A stretch of 42,488 nucleotides of DNA from Mesotaenium endlicherianum (Eukaryota; Streptophyta; Zygnematophyceae; Zygnematales; Mesotaeniaceae): contig WELA01007268.1 in NCBI GenBank assembly GCA_009602735.1, positions 354,626 through 397,113 of the forward strand, read 5' to 3'. Below are positions 31,221 through 40,152 of the stretch, one piece after another. The notes below the pieces were generated by a model. That model saw only the letters and a list, made by a program, of their open reading frames with translations. It was not told the origin of the DNA and made no database searches. Numbering within the stretch: the stretch's first letter is position 1; each line of letters begins with the position of its first letter. A program made the translations under genes and the position numbers.

Positions 31221-31950
31221 TTTTTCTCTATCACTTCTTCAGGTTGAGGAGGTACCTCTCTTAGCAGCAGACAGAACATTTTGTCTTCCTTCTGGTTCCA
31301 GCTTTTGACGAACTCCATTGCATTCAGCAACTTGCATCCTTTTGGAAGCCTCTTCTTTTCCTTCAACGCCATCCACACAGGACAAGAGGAAGAGCACTGG
31401 TGGGTGCCAAGTCAGTCTGCCCATCACTGGCTCCTCTCACTTTAACTGTACCTCTGCTCCAACACACTTCAGCTTGATGTCTATTAAGCCAGGACCTGCC
31501 TAGCACGAGATCATAAAAGCCAGTGTTGAGTACCTCAAATGTAAGCGTTTCAGTTAGAACTGCAATGCCAGAACCTAACTGGACCTCAATAGGCTTGGTT
31601 ATAACTCCTCCCGGGATACTTGAGGCATCTCCAAGGAATATATTTCTATTCCCTTGGGTGACAGTAGGCAGCCTTAGCCGCTTAACTAAGTCCTTGTGGA
31701 TAAAAGTATGTGACGCCCCTCCGTCAACAAATGCCCTCACCTTCCTACCTGCAATCATGCAATGCAGTAGGATAGGGGGGACTGTCTTTTCCTGACTTTC
31801 GCATTGTTCTCCTGACGTAGCAAAGAAATGTTGGACATCAGGTGGAACAAGAGCATCCAGAGTGTGCACTCTCTGGATGTCTATATTGCTGATGGTCTCC
31901 TTTATCTGGTTGTCAGGCATGCATAGTGAATCCAGTTCAACAGGACCCAT
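31221..31950 (-). pseudogene. Element C protease region
   Basis: The frame from the ATG at 31950 (MGPVELDSL) has the aspartic protease motif [20 protein letters not shown] and the downstream [15 protein letters not shown] block. It ends at 31363 by a frameshift relative to D; the linker ([13 protein letters not shown], REVPPQPEE) follows in another phase up to the deletion breakpoint. The protease domain itself looks undamaged. Confidence 0.8.
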
Positions 31951-32038
31951 AATACCTGCTACGAGGGCAGCTAGTCACGACTCAATATCTCTAGCATCCT
32001 CACAGTCAGTAGACTGGATTACTGACTGTTGCTATCTT

Positions 32039-33456
32039 TTAAAGGCTGGTCTTTCTCTCGACTTTTGGGAGGCGCTTGTCTGGACACTGCTCTCTGAAGT
32101 GACCTGGATTCTGGCAATGGAAGCAAATCGATTTTGCTGAGGCTGGTCTCGGCTTAGTCCGACCACCACCTCTTCCATAGCCGCCTCGAGGGAAACCACC
32201 TCTACCTCTAGACTGTATGGCATTATACTCATACCCATATTCATCACCCTGATCATCCTCAGCCTGGTCTCCTTTAATTGCATTGTAGGAATCGTGGGGC
32301 TTTTTGACAATCTTAGACACCAAAGCATTACTCTGGCGCTTGTGATTGGACTGCTACTGATCCCAGGCATCAGCATCCTGGATCAAGTCAGCCAGTTTCT
32401 CATACTTCTTCTCAGCGAAATGAGCAGAGACTTCAGATTTCAAGCCATACCTGAAGTATGCTATCCTATACCGTTCTGGCAAGTCTGGCTGCTTCATCAT
32501 GTTCTCCTGGAACTTTTGAGCAAACTCTGCAACTGAAGTGGTCTGCTTTAGTGTCAGGGAGATCATCGCATAGATAGCTTTCTCCTGCTGGTTGATGACA
32601 TCAAACTTCTCATGCAACTTCTCGACAAACTCTACCCACGTAGGGTCACCGAGTTGCCGAGCCTTACGCTCTCCTTTCCAGTAAAGCCACCAGTCTGCGG
32701 CACTGCCTTTCAGTAGCGCACCGGTGTGCCTGACCTTCTCGTAATCTTGCAGTTCTGGGTAGTTCTCCAGCCACTGCTCAACATCCGCGAGAAACTTGAT
32801 CAGGTAATATTTTCTGTTCCCCTCAGGATCATATTCCTTGGGGGGTTTCGGCTTGGGCTTACTAGGCCCTCGGCCACCACCACTAGTGGTTTGAGACCCC
32901 AGTTGGTCTCTGTCCCGCAGTTTGGACATTATGATTCTTTTGTCCTCCTGTTGGGAATGATACATGGTCGCCATTTGCGACTGCATTTGAACGAACAATG
33001 CTCCCAAGTCTACACTCTGGGGTGGTAGTCTAGCAAATGCAGCAGCAGCATTGGCATCTACTCGCTGAGTAGTATCCTCAATAGTCCCTCTCGCTCCTGC
33101 AGCAGCAATTCCTGCCGCATTCAGTCGGTCACGTATTTGACCTAGGGGTACATTGAGTTGTACAGCAGGAGGTGGGTTCAGAACATTGGCCCTTGATGCC
33201 ATAAGTTCCTCAACAGTGCGCTCGTCAGCTGACTGTCTTTCCCTCCTTTCTGTATCTTCAGCGGCCTTTGCTAATTGTTCAGCTTCTAATCTGGCTCTCT
33301 CCTCCTCAGCTTGCTGTGCTGCGACTGCGGCAATAGCAGCTGCCTCATCTGCAGCCTCTCTTGCTGCAGTATCTGCCACTGCTTCAGAATAGGTACGGGT
33401 TCCCGCTACAGGCTTTCCGCCTGGTTTTCGACATTCTCGTTATCCTGGTTCTCCAT
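32039..33456 (-). pseudogene. Element C gag
   Basis: Likely ATG at 33456 (MENQDNENVE), a frameshift near 33405, then a long open part to 32354 with an Ala/Glu-rich N-terminal helix region, a capsid-like domain (YYLIKFLADVEQWLENYPEL, DWWLYWKGERK, LPERYRIAYFRYGL) and TAG at 32354 where D has Gln. The same frame continues to a CCHC knuckle (CFHCQNPGHFREQC) and TAA at 32039. Gag is therefore broken by one frameshift and one nonsense codon. Confidence 0.82.
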
Positions 33457-33516
33457 GTCTCGGGAGTTGCTAGTTTGAGACCTTGTTCTTACCATACAAA
33501 GAAGACTGTGACAAGT

Positions 33517-33528
33517 GCTCCGATACCA
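33517..33528 (-). promoter_or_regulatory. Primer binding site of element C
   Basis: Minus strand TGGTATCGGAGC, identical to the PBS of element B and one base from the LTR end. Confidence 0.8.
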
Positions 33529-33529
33529 C

Positions 33530-34250
33530 TGAAATGAATCAACTTACCAAATAGGCGATTAACAGTTAATAAAGATCTTCATATCAGCAAGTAATCTTTA
33601 TGGATTTTCCGTTAACTGATTAAACGGCAAAAGGACAACACACTAGCAGTGAACAACACTCGTAAATCAAATGCGAGTAAACTAGCATCAATATTGCAAT
33701 CAGTAAAATTCATACATAAGCAAGGTTAGAAGACAGTGCGTATCAATGGCTTCTCGCCTTGGATTCAGATCTCTCTTCGTAAGCTGTACAAGAGAGTTGG
33801 CCTCGTTTCCGAATGCCAAACTCGAGAGCAACGCCTAGCATATGTACATGGAATGAGTTTACTGTTCAACGGCCAGTGCGATGGCACCGCCTACCCGGGA
33901 GTTAACCACGTTGGTAGGACCTCGGTTAACCAAATCCACCGCCATCTCCCATCATCCCGAATCGCCATCCATCATAGGGATGTCATCTGGCCATACATCT
34001 AGCATACCACACTTAGATGCATATTGAGGCAGTTCGCTGCTACCGAGTACGGAAGTCAGCTGGCTGTCAAAGAATGTGTCAGCAAGCTGACTTAAGCTGA
34101 CTTCAGCCTGCTGCATCCGGCTGAGTCATTAAACTGATATTAAGTATAAAGTTCAGCAGACCGATTATTAACTAAAGTTCAGCAGGTTGATTTTATTTAA
34201 CTGTTATATTTAAATGAATATTATATCAACCAATATACTGATTCATTACA
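33530..34250 (-). repeat. Element C 5' LTR
   Basis: 721 bp, TGAAATGAATC to GATTCATTACA, followed by AGTTA. Small indels and substitutions separate it from the 3' LTR. Confidence 0.9.
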
Positions 34251-35083
34251 AGTTAGTGTTATCTGTGAGATGGGCGGATCCGCTAGCCATCTCTTACGGT
34301 TGTGAGAGCATAAGTGTTGTCATTGTTTAGATGTGTGTGTTATCTCTCTTGTGTTCGGTATTGTGTTGGTGCACTACTTTTAGTTAGGAGTTGTTGTTTG
34401 TGTGAGTTATAGTCCAGTCCGCCGTTACTAGCGGATTCGGATATTAGTGTTGAGTGGCGGGTAGGGGAGTGTGTTACAACCCGTGACACACATATTTATG
34501 TTAGCTCAGCAAGTCAGGATGTTGTGAGTTGGAGGTGTGAAAAAACGTTAAAATCCGCGACACTCATTTGTGCGTTAGCATTGTGCGTGGGTGAGCTAGC
34601 ATGATGTGTTGCTAGCCGGGTGTGCGCGTACGCGTTAGAATGCCCGCCACCCACTGTGCATAATAGAATTCGGCTCGCCACTATGGGCAAATCCGGTCAT
34701 TAGCGTTGTGTGTGTGTGTGTGTTAGCTTCAAATTAGTAGCATTGTGTGAGTGTGTGCTAGCATTGTGGGTACTTGCATTGTGTTTGGGTGTGAGCGCGG
34801 GTAAATTCGCGCCATACACTAGTTTGTTTTATTACGTTGGGCACTTGTTTGCCGATATCTTTGTATATATTCTGTGGTGGTATGTGCGTTGCTTGCTATT
34901 AGCTGCTGTCAGGTGCTGTCAGCTGCAGGTGCGCACATTACGCGCGGCTTGTCTCCGACAGATACTCGCACGGCCGCTCTCGCGACATCGGAGTCCGGAG
35001 TTGGAGGTCTCCAGCTGGAGTGAGCTACTCCTACAGCCGGCCCTCTTCAACAGCACCTTTCTCAGCAATTTGGTAGTAAGTGG
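34251..35083 (+). other. Leader-like or LTR-like sequence before a plus-strand gag fragment
   Basis: T/G-rich with many GTGTG words and GTTAGC/GCTAGC repeats, and no domain in any frame. Its position directly ahead of the gag-like fragment suggests the LTR and leader of that element, but I could not identify a PBS or LTR ends. Confidence 0.35.
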
Positions 35084-35627
35084 ATGTCCGCTCTTCGTAC
35101 CTGTGCAAGTTGTATGCTACACACTCCAGGTTGCACACGCAGTGGGCTAGTTTATCAGAGTGAGGTTCTACCCGACCCTGTCATTGAGGGTTCTTCCATT
35201 GATCCGCCCGTCTCTGAGCCCGTAGGGGGAGAGGGTAGTTTGTTTGACACGTCACTTGCGGAGTTATTTACTAAGGTTCCTTTTGCATTCGCGTCGGATT
35301 GGTTGGTATTACCTCTTGTTGAGCCACTTGCGTTGTACGATGGGGATGTGATTGACAGCGGATTAGAATCCCCTGAGCGGCATTTTCAATTGGGGTTTGG
35401 GGAGTCTAGTACGATGGCTGGTCCCACGCTTGTTTCCCAGACCTACACCGGGCACTCCCGATGGGATGTCCATTCTTGAGTTAGATTCTAAGATTGATGC
35501 TTCCATGGCCCTGATGCGTGCTTGTAACCAAAACCTCACTCGTATTTTGTTTTTCGACACCCTACCCTCACTCCTTAAAGGAGAGGCGCTGTTGTTTTAT
35601 CAAAGATTTAGGGCAGATATCATATAG
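35084..35627 (+). pseudogene. Gag-like fragment of a further retroelement
   Basis: Reading from the ATG at 35084 (MSALRTCASC), the frame runs to about 35450 and then, one base shifted, continues with DSKIDASMALMRACN and LLKGEALLFYQRFRAD, resembling the N-terminal part of a Ty3-type gag, in which a small-molecule-like FFDxLPxxLKGEAL helix segment precedes the capsid core. It stops at 35627 and the sequence is cut at about 35700 by the truncated LTR of element D. Family assignment rests on weak motifs. Confidence 0.4.
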
Positions 35628-35699
35628 ACGGTCCCTGATGTTGCACTCGATGCTCCTGTAGTGTCTATAATTGATGCGTCCCCGACGATCGGCATGCTG

Positions 35700-35983
35700 G
35701 CCAATCATAGGGATGTCATCTGGCCATTCATCTAGCATACCACACTTAGATGCATATCGAGGCAGTTCGCTGCTACCGAGTACGGAAGTCAGCTGGCTGT
35801 CAAAGAATGTGTTAGCAAGCTGACTTAAGGTGACCTCAGCCTGCTACTTCCGGCCAAGTCATTAAACTGATATTAAGTATAAAGTTCAGCAGACTGATAG
35901 TTAACTAGAGTTCAGCAAGCTGAATTTATTTGACTATATTATTTAAATGAATATTATATCGACCAGTATACTGATTCATTACA
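35700..35983 (-). repeat. Element D 3' LTR, truncated
   Basis: About 284 bp matching the last part (plus-strand sense) of the element C LTRs, ending GATTCATTACA. The remaining 435 bp or so are missing. The adjoining sequence to the left is the plus-strand gag-like fragment region, so a deletion joined the two. Confidence 0.85.
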
Positions 35984-35984
35984 A

Positions 35985-35997
35985 TCCCTCCAACTTA
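35985..35997 (-). promoter_or_regulatory. Polypurine tract of element D
   Basis: TCCCTCCAACTTA on the plus strand, purine-rich on the minus strand, one base from the LTR. Confidence 0.65.
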
Positions 35998-36068
35998 TCA
36001 TGTTGTCGTCTCGACAACACTATCACTAATAACAGCGTGCTGTCCCTTTTATTCCCAGCCTGCTGCCC

Positions 36069-37736
36069 TTAGGAGGGAGATGTCCCTGAGGCCCTATGCT
36101 CAGGGGAGCCAGGCCTCCTCCTGTCTTGGGGTCTTTTGAAGCCTGTTAGAGAAGGGGGTTCCGTGTAAGGACCCGGCGGAGAACGCAGTAACTGGGCTGT
36201 TTCCTCCTGCACAGTCTGAAACTGAAGGGAGGCAACCTTCTCCTGGGCAGCCCTCAAACTGACAGGTACATATACCGGCATCCCGGAAGGATGTTGCATG
36301 ACATGAGCCAAGGGTACATGCCCTCTCTGCGAGGGAGATGCTGGCAGGCCTCTGGCTATCTCCCAAGCAGCCCTCCTGTCTGCCCTGTCCGACTGGGTCT
36401 CCTTGCCTGGAGATGGGCTCTGTCCTCTGGCAGTCCCCAGCCAAGTGATATCCTCCTCTTGAGCGAGTTGCGGCGGGGCCCACCCCGTCTTCTCCCTTAC
36501 AGGGGATGTGGCAGGTGTCAGGATCACGGCGGGGCTAGTGTCCTCCTCCTCGCCTTCCTCCTCGTCTTCCTCCGACTCCGCCTCCTCGCCGTCCCCGGGT
36601 TCCTCTGAGACTTCTGGGGTCTCCTCTGTCCGCTGCTCCAGCTCCTCCCGAGAAAAAGAATATCCTACTGACCTTCCCTTTTTGGGTGCTGGTGGGGGCA
36701 GCTGAGTCCGGACCGCATAGAGGTCCTTTTCCCCCTGCTTACTTGCCCATTTGGCATAAGCGTGCTTCCCTTTGGAGAATGACTCTCGGGCCCTGCTTCT
36801 GTCCCCCTGCATCTCTTGGCTCATGCAGTCTCTGACTCCATCCAATCTTGGGTCCCAAGCCGCAATGTGAGGGGGCAATACTATGTTCCCCTTTAGGTCT
36901 GTCAGGAAATCCTCATCCGTCGCCCTGTCATTCTGCTGGTCCCTCATGTTGATGGTCATCCACCGCCAATTGGTGGGCTTTTGGAAGAAGGCAGCGTCTG
37001 TCTTTTTGAGAGTACAAGGGTACCAGTGCTCTGCAAAGTCCAGCTGACTGGTTTCCCTGGCCAAGAATTCCCAGCTCCTCCTCTCCACCTCATTGTACAT
37101 GGCCTTGAACCTGTTGTGGGGTGTTGAGTCCTTGAAGCTGTCCGCGTCCATGGGGGTCATCCTGATGACCCTATCTGTCCCCCAGATACCAGGAATCGAG
37201 ACCGCTCCTGCTTCGTTCACCTGGGCCATTGCCTTGGCCTCTCCGATGGTATATCCTACCATCCTGGCGTAATCGTGGTAGAGGAGGAGCCCTGTGCCGA
37301 CCTCTATATACTTGTCAAAGTTTTCGGATGTCTCCCCTTCCTTCTGGAGGATTTCCTTCTGCGACTCACTGCGACTTCTCTGGGCATACTTGAAGGCCTC
37401 CTCCAGTAGATCAAAGCCCTTGCCCAGCACCGTGTAGCGGTAGCTGCTGATTCTCCTCTGTTCTTCTTCTTCAGCCTGCTGCTTCCGCTTCTCCTCAGCT
37501 TGCCTCTCCTCCTCTGCTTTCTTGGCCTCCTCTGCAGCTTTTCTGTCCATTTCTTCCTGCCTCAGTCTGGCCTGTTCCTCCTCCTCCTTCTTCTTCTGTG
37601 CCTCCCGCTGTTGTTGGAGTCGTTGTGATTCCCGAGCGGAGATGGAAGATGATTCGATGTCTCCACGGAATTGCAAGTACTCTGCATGTGCCTCTTCCGC
37701 CCTTCGCTTCCTCTTGAGTTCCGACTTTTGAGTCAT
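36069..37736 (-). CDS. Extra ORF of the C/D family, 555 aa, unknown function
   Basis: Intact frame from the ATG at 37736 (MTQKSEL), on the same strand as gag and pol and between pol and the 3' LTR, where env-like or accessory ORFs occur in some LTR elements. Residues about 32-95 are a highly charged Glu/Lys/Arg/Gln-rich segment likely to form a coiled coil. About 98-340 is a compact-looking region rich in aromatic residues (WYPC, NWRWMTINMRD, PPHIAAWDPRLDGV). About 376-399 is strongly acidic (GEEAESEEDEEEGEEE), followed by a Pro/Ser-rich tail. No signal peptide, membrane segment, zinc finger or catalytic motif is visible, so an envelope protein is unlikely. The homologue in element C shares the central region. 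A structural, chaperone or nuclear protein is possible. I do not recognise the family. Confidence 0.8.
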   Translation of the reverse strand: MTQKSELKRKRRAEEAHAEYLQFRGDIESSSISARESQRLQQQREAQKKKEEEEQARLRQEEMDRKAAEEAKKAEEERQAEEKRKQQAEEEEQRRISSYRYTVLGKGFDLLEEAFKYAQRSRSESQKEILQKEGETSENFDKYIEVGTGLLLYHDYARMVGYTIGEAKAMAQVNEAGAVSIPGIWGTDRVIRMTPMDADSFKDSTPHNRFKAMYNEVERRSWEFLARETSQLDFAEHWYPCTLKKTDAAFFQKPTNWRWMTINMRDQQNDRATDEDFLTDLKGNIVLPPHIAAWDPRLDGVRDCMSQEMQGDRSRARESFSKGKHAYAKWASKQGEKDLYAVRTQLPPPAPKKGRSVGYSFSREELEQRTEETPEVSEEPGDGEEAESEEDEEEGEEEDTSPAVILTPATSPVREKTGWAPPQLAQEEDITWLGTARGQSPSPGKETQSDRADRRAAWEIARGLPASPSQRGHVPLAHVMQHPSGMPVYVPVSLRAAQEKVASLQFQTVQEETAQLLRSPPGPYTEPPSLTGFKRPQDRRRPGSPEHRASGTSPS

Positions 37737-37935
37737 CCTGCTCAATCATAAACACAATGCAGTTAGTGAAGTCATGATATTTTGCCGCTACTGAGTGCCC
37801 TTGATGAAGAGGGACGCGATCGGGAGAGTTCCTAGAGTGGAATACCTGGTGTGAGCGAATATAAGGAAAAATTTTGGAGAGCAAGTGAGTGTGAGCGCAG
37901 GTTGAGTGGGTAATATGGTGATCAGAGACTACCAC

Positions 37936-38008
37936 TCCCTCCAACTTAAATTTAAAGGTGGGCTGCCTGTCACAACTGTCACTAACTGTCACATCTCCCT
38001 CCAACTTA
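37936..38008 (-). promoter_or_regulatory. Two internal copies of the PPT motif in element D
   Basis: TCCCTCCAACTTA occurs exactly at 37936-37948 and 37996-38008, identical to the 13-mer beside the 3' LTR at 35985. Between the copies lies a CTGTCAC-repeat segment. Candidate secondary plus-strand primer sites or traces of how the extra ORF was acquired. Confidence 0.6.
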
Positions 38009-38057
38009 TAAGGAGACAGGACCTCCTGTCACTTTTCCGTGTCAACTGAAATGACTG

Positions 38058-40151
38058 TTAGGGAGGTGCCCCAGCCGCCCGAAGGTGGAACCGTTTCAAC
38101 GCCCCTTTGGCATGGGTCAGCTGATCTTTAAATTCCCAAGTGTCCCCAGAGGCATCGTAACCCTTCCATCGGATGAGGTACTTCATGACATATTTAGACA
38201 ATCGACGGACCGAGCGAGCGTCTAAAATCTCATCGACCGTATATCCCTCAGGGTCGCCGTCCCGGACAGCGGGGACCGGTCCCGGTTGGACAGGTAACCG
38301 ACTTGTGAACAGTGTATCGCCTTTGATGTATGGTTCCATGAAGGAGAAATTAAAGACCGGGTGACCCTTGTAGTCAGCTGACATGTTCAGTTTGTAAGCA
38401 TTCTGACCGACACGTCGGACCACCGAATATGGACCGACCCAGACAGGGCCAAGCTTTTTCTTGACCACACCAGGGAGGTACAGGTGCTGAGAATGCAGTT
38501 TGACTAAATCCCCCTTGGAAAATGTCAGTTCCCGACGGTGTTGATTAGCGTATTTTTGTTGGTTTTCTTGGGCCGTGTGCAAGTTTCGTTGGACTTCTGA
38601 CAGGGTGTCAGCAAACTCCTGAGTTAACTGGAGGGAGACCGGGTTGTCAATCCCTTCAGGGTGAGTTAAAGATTCCCCTAGCACATCTAGAGGAGACTTA
38701 GGGACTCTACCCAGGCTGAGTTCAAAAGGAGTTTTGCCCGTTGACGCGTGCACCGCACTGTTGACCGCAAACTGAATTTGAGGCAACAGGTCATCCCAAT
38801 TATCTTGTTTTTGGTTAATATATGCTCTCAGCACCTCCTGCAGAACTCGGTTAGTTCTTTCAGTCTGCCCATCAGTCTGAGGGTGGTTTGCTGTGCTGAG
38901 CAGCTGTTTGACTCCCATTAACCCCATTAAAGCTCTCCAGAACTTAGAGGTGAATTTTGAGTCTCTGTCTGAGATGATATTAGAAGGGAGCCCATGTTGG
39001 CATACTACATGGTTGTAAAACTGTCTCGCTGTTTCGAGTGCAGTCACTTTGACAGTTGTGGGGATAAAAATGACCATTTTTGTCAGTTTATCCACGACTA
39101 CCAGTATTGAATCATGCCCGTTGGCAGTTCTTGGTAGTGAGACCACCCAGTCCATGGATATAGTTTCCCAGCGTCCCGCTGGGATGGGTAGCGGTTGCAA
39201 GAGACCTCCGGGTGGTGTGTGCCGAGACTTATTTCTCTGACACTGGTCACAGGACTTGACATATTTCAAGACCTCCCGGGGTAACCCCTCCCAATGATAA
39301 TGTTTTGCCAGTTTGCCAACAGTTTTGGCCTGCCCCAAATGTCCACCCAGGAGACTGTCATGAGCTTGACTCAGTAAGAGAGACCTTATTTCCAAATTAT
39401 TAGGAATGACCAGCTTCAGCCTGCCTGAAGTGGTTTCAGTCACCCAGACCCCTCCCTTGAGCTTATACCCGAGTGCAGTAGCACGACACACACCAGTAGT
39501 GGGGCTGGGCTCAAATGTTGGGTCAGAAAGGTAGGCTTTCCTAAGTTGTTCAAGGAAGGACTTTTTCACCTTTAGTGAAGTGAGTGCACACAGGACTTTA
39601 TCTACAGCATGCTGACTAAAGTTCCTTTCTTGCAAGTCAGGTCTTCTAGAGAGTGCATCAGCAGGATTCAACTTCCCTGGTTTGTAGTCGATCTGGACTT
39701 GGAACTGCTCCAGCATCTGGCTCCAGCGGTTCTCCCTCCTCGACAGCTTGGACTTCTTCTGAAAGTGGGTCAGAGCTAGATGATCTGTAATCACCTTAAA
39801 AGCTTTACCATGTAAGTATGCTCTCCACTGTTTGAGTACATGAATGATAGCTAGCAGCTCTTTATCATGCACTGAGTAATTAATCTCCGCTGGATTAAAT
39901 TTCATAGACTCATACAACACAGGATGCCACTCCTGCCGTACCTTACCATCCTTTGTGGTTTTGTCAGCAGGCTGCAACAAAATAGCACCCATGGCAAAAT
40001 CAGAGGCATCAGTAACCACCTGCATCGGTTTGCTGGGGTCATACACGGCTAGCACTGGGGCAGAACAAAGGGCATCTTTAAGGGTCTGGAAGGCAGCCTG
40101 CTGCTCTTCCCCCCACACATACCCGATGTCTTTCTTAGTAAGGTCAGTCAA
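38058..40151 (-). CDS. pol: Element D RNase H, integrase and chromodomain part of pol
   Basis: 697-codon open frame: RNase H (TDASDFAMGAILL, HDKELLAIIHVLK, ITDHLALTHF), linker, integrase zinc finger (AHDSLLGGHLG, CDQCQ), core with MDWVVSLP, SDRDSKF and DGQTER (35 residues between the second Asp and Glu), GPYSVV module and a C-terminal chromodomain (YTVDEILDARSV, YLIRWKGYDASGDTWE). It is in a different phase from the protease-RT frame upstream because of an 11-bp deletion near 40172 relative to element C, so it would not be translated as part of pol in this copy. The integrase itself keeps all catalytic residues. Confidence 0.9.
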   Translation of the reverse strand: MTDLTKKDIGYVWGEEQQAAFQTLKDALCSAPVLAVYDPSKPMQVVTDASDFAMGAILLQPADKTTKDGKVRQEWHPVLYESMKFNPAEINYSVHDKELLAIIHVLKQWRAYLHGKAFKVITDHLALTHFQKKSKLSRRENRWSQMLEQFQVQIDYKPGKLNPADALSRRPDLQERNFSQHAVDKVLCALTSLKVKKSFLEQLRKAYLSDPTFEPSPTTGVCRATALGYKLKGGVWVTETTSGRLKLVIPNNLEIRSLLLSQAHDSLLGGHLGQAKTVGKLAKHYHWEGLPREVLKYVKSCDQCQRNKSRHTPPGGLLQPLPIPAGRWETISMDWVVSLPRTANGHDSILVVVDKLTKMVIFIPTTVKVTALETARQFYNHVVCQHGLPSNIISDRDSKFTSKFWRALMGLMGVKQLLSTANHPQTDGQTERTNRVLQEVLRAYINQKQDNWDDLLPQIQFAVNSAVHASTGKTPFELSLGRVPKSPLDVLGESLTHPEGIDNPVSLQLTQEFADTLSEVQRNLHTAQENQQKYANQHRRELTFSKGDLVKLHSQHLYLPGVVKKKLGPVWVGPYSVVRRVGQNAYKLNMSADYKGHPVFNFSFMEPYIKGDTLFTSRLPVQPGPVPAVRDGDPEGYTVDEILDARSVRRLSKYVMKYLIRWKGYDASGDTWEFKDQLTHAKGALKRFHLRAAGAPP

Positions 40152-40152
40152 T

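Larger units (their letters stand above)
26017..34250 (-). mobile_element. Ty3/gypsy chromovirus element C with extra ORF, defective
   Basis: 8234-bp minus-strand element: 3' LTR 26017-26735, extra ORF remnant 26853-28518, pol remnants 28870-31950, gag remnant 32039-33456, PBS 33517-33528, 5' LTR 33530-34250. The flanking pentamers TGTTA and AGTTA match at four of five bases. Compared with element D it has two large deletions in pol (about 349 and 341 bp), nonsense codons in gag, integrase and the extra ORF, and several frameshifts. It is a non-autonomous relic of the same family as D. Confidence 0.88.

Noticed and set aside
36069-37736. Extra ORF as an envelope gene
   Set aside because: No signal peptide, transmembrane segment, cysteine pattern or fusion peptide is visible; the acidic and coiled-coil regions point elsewhere.
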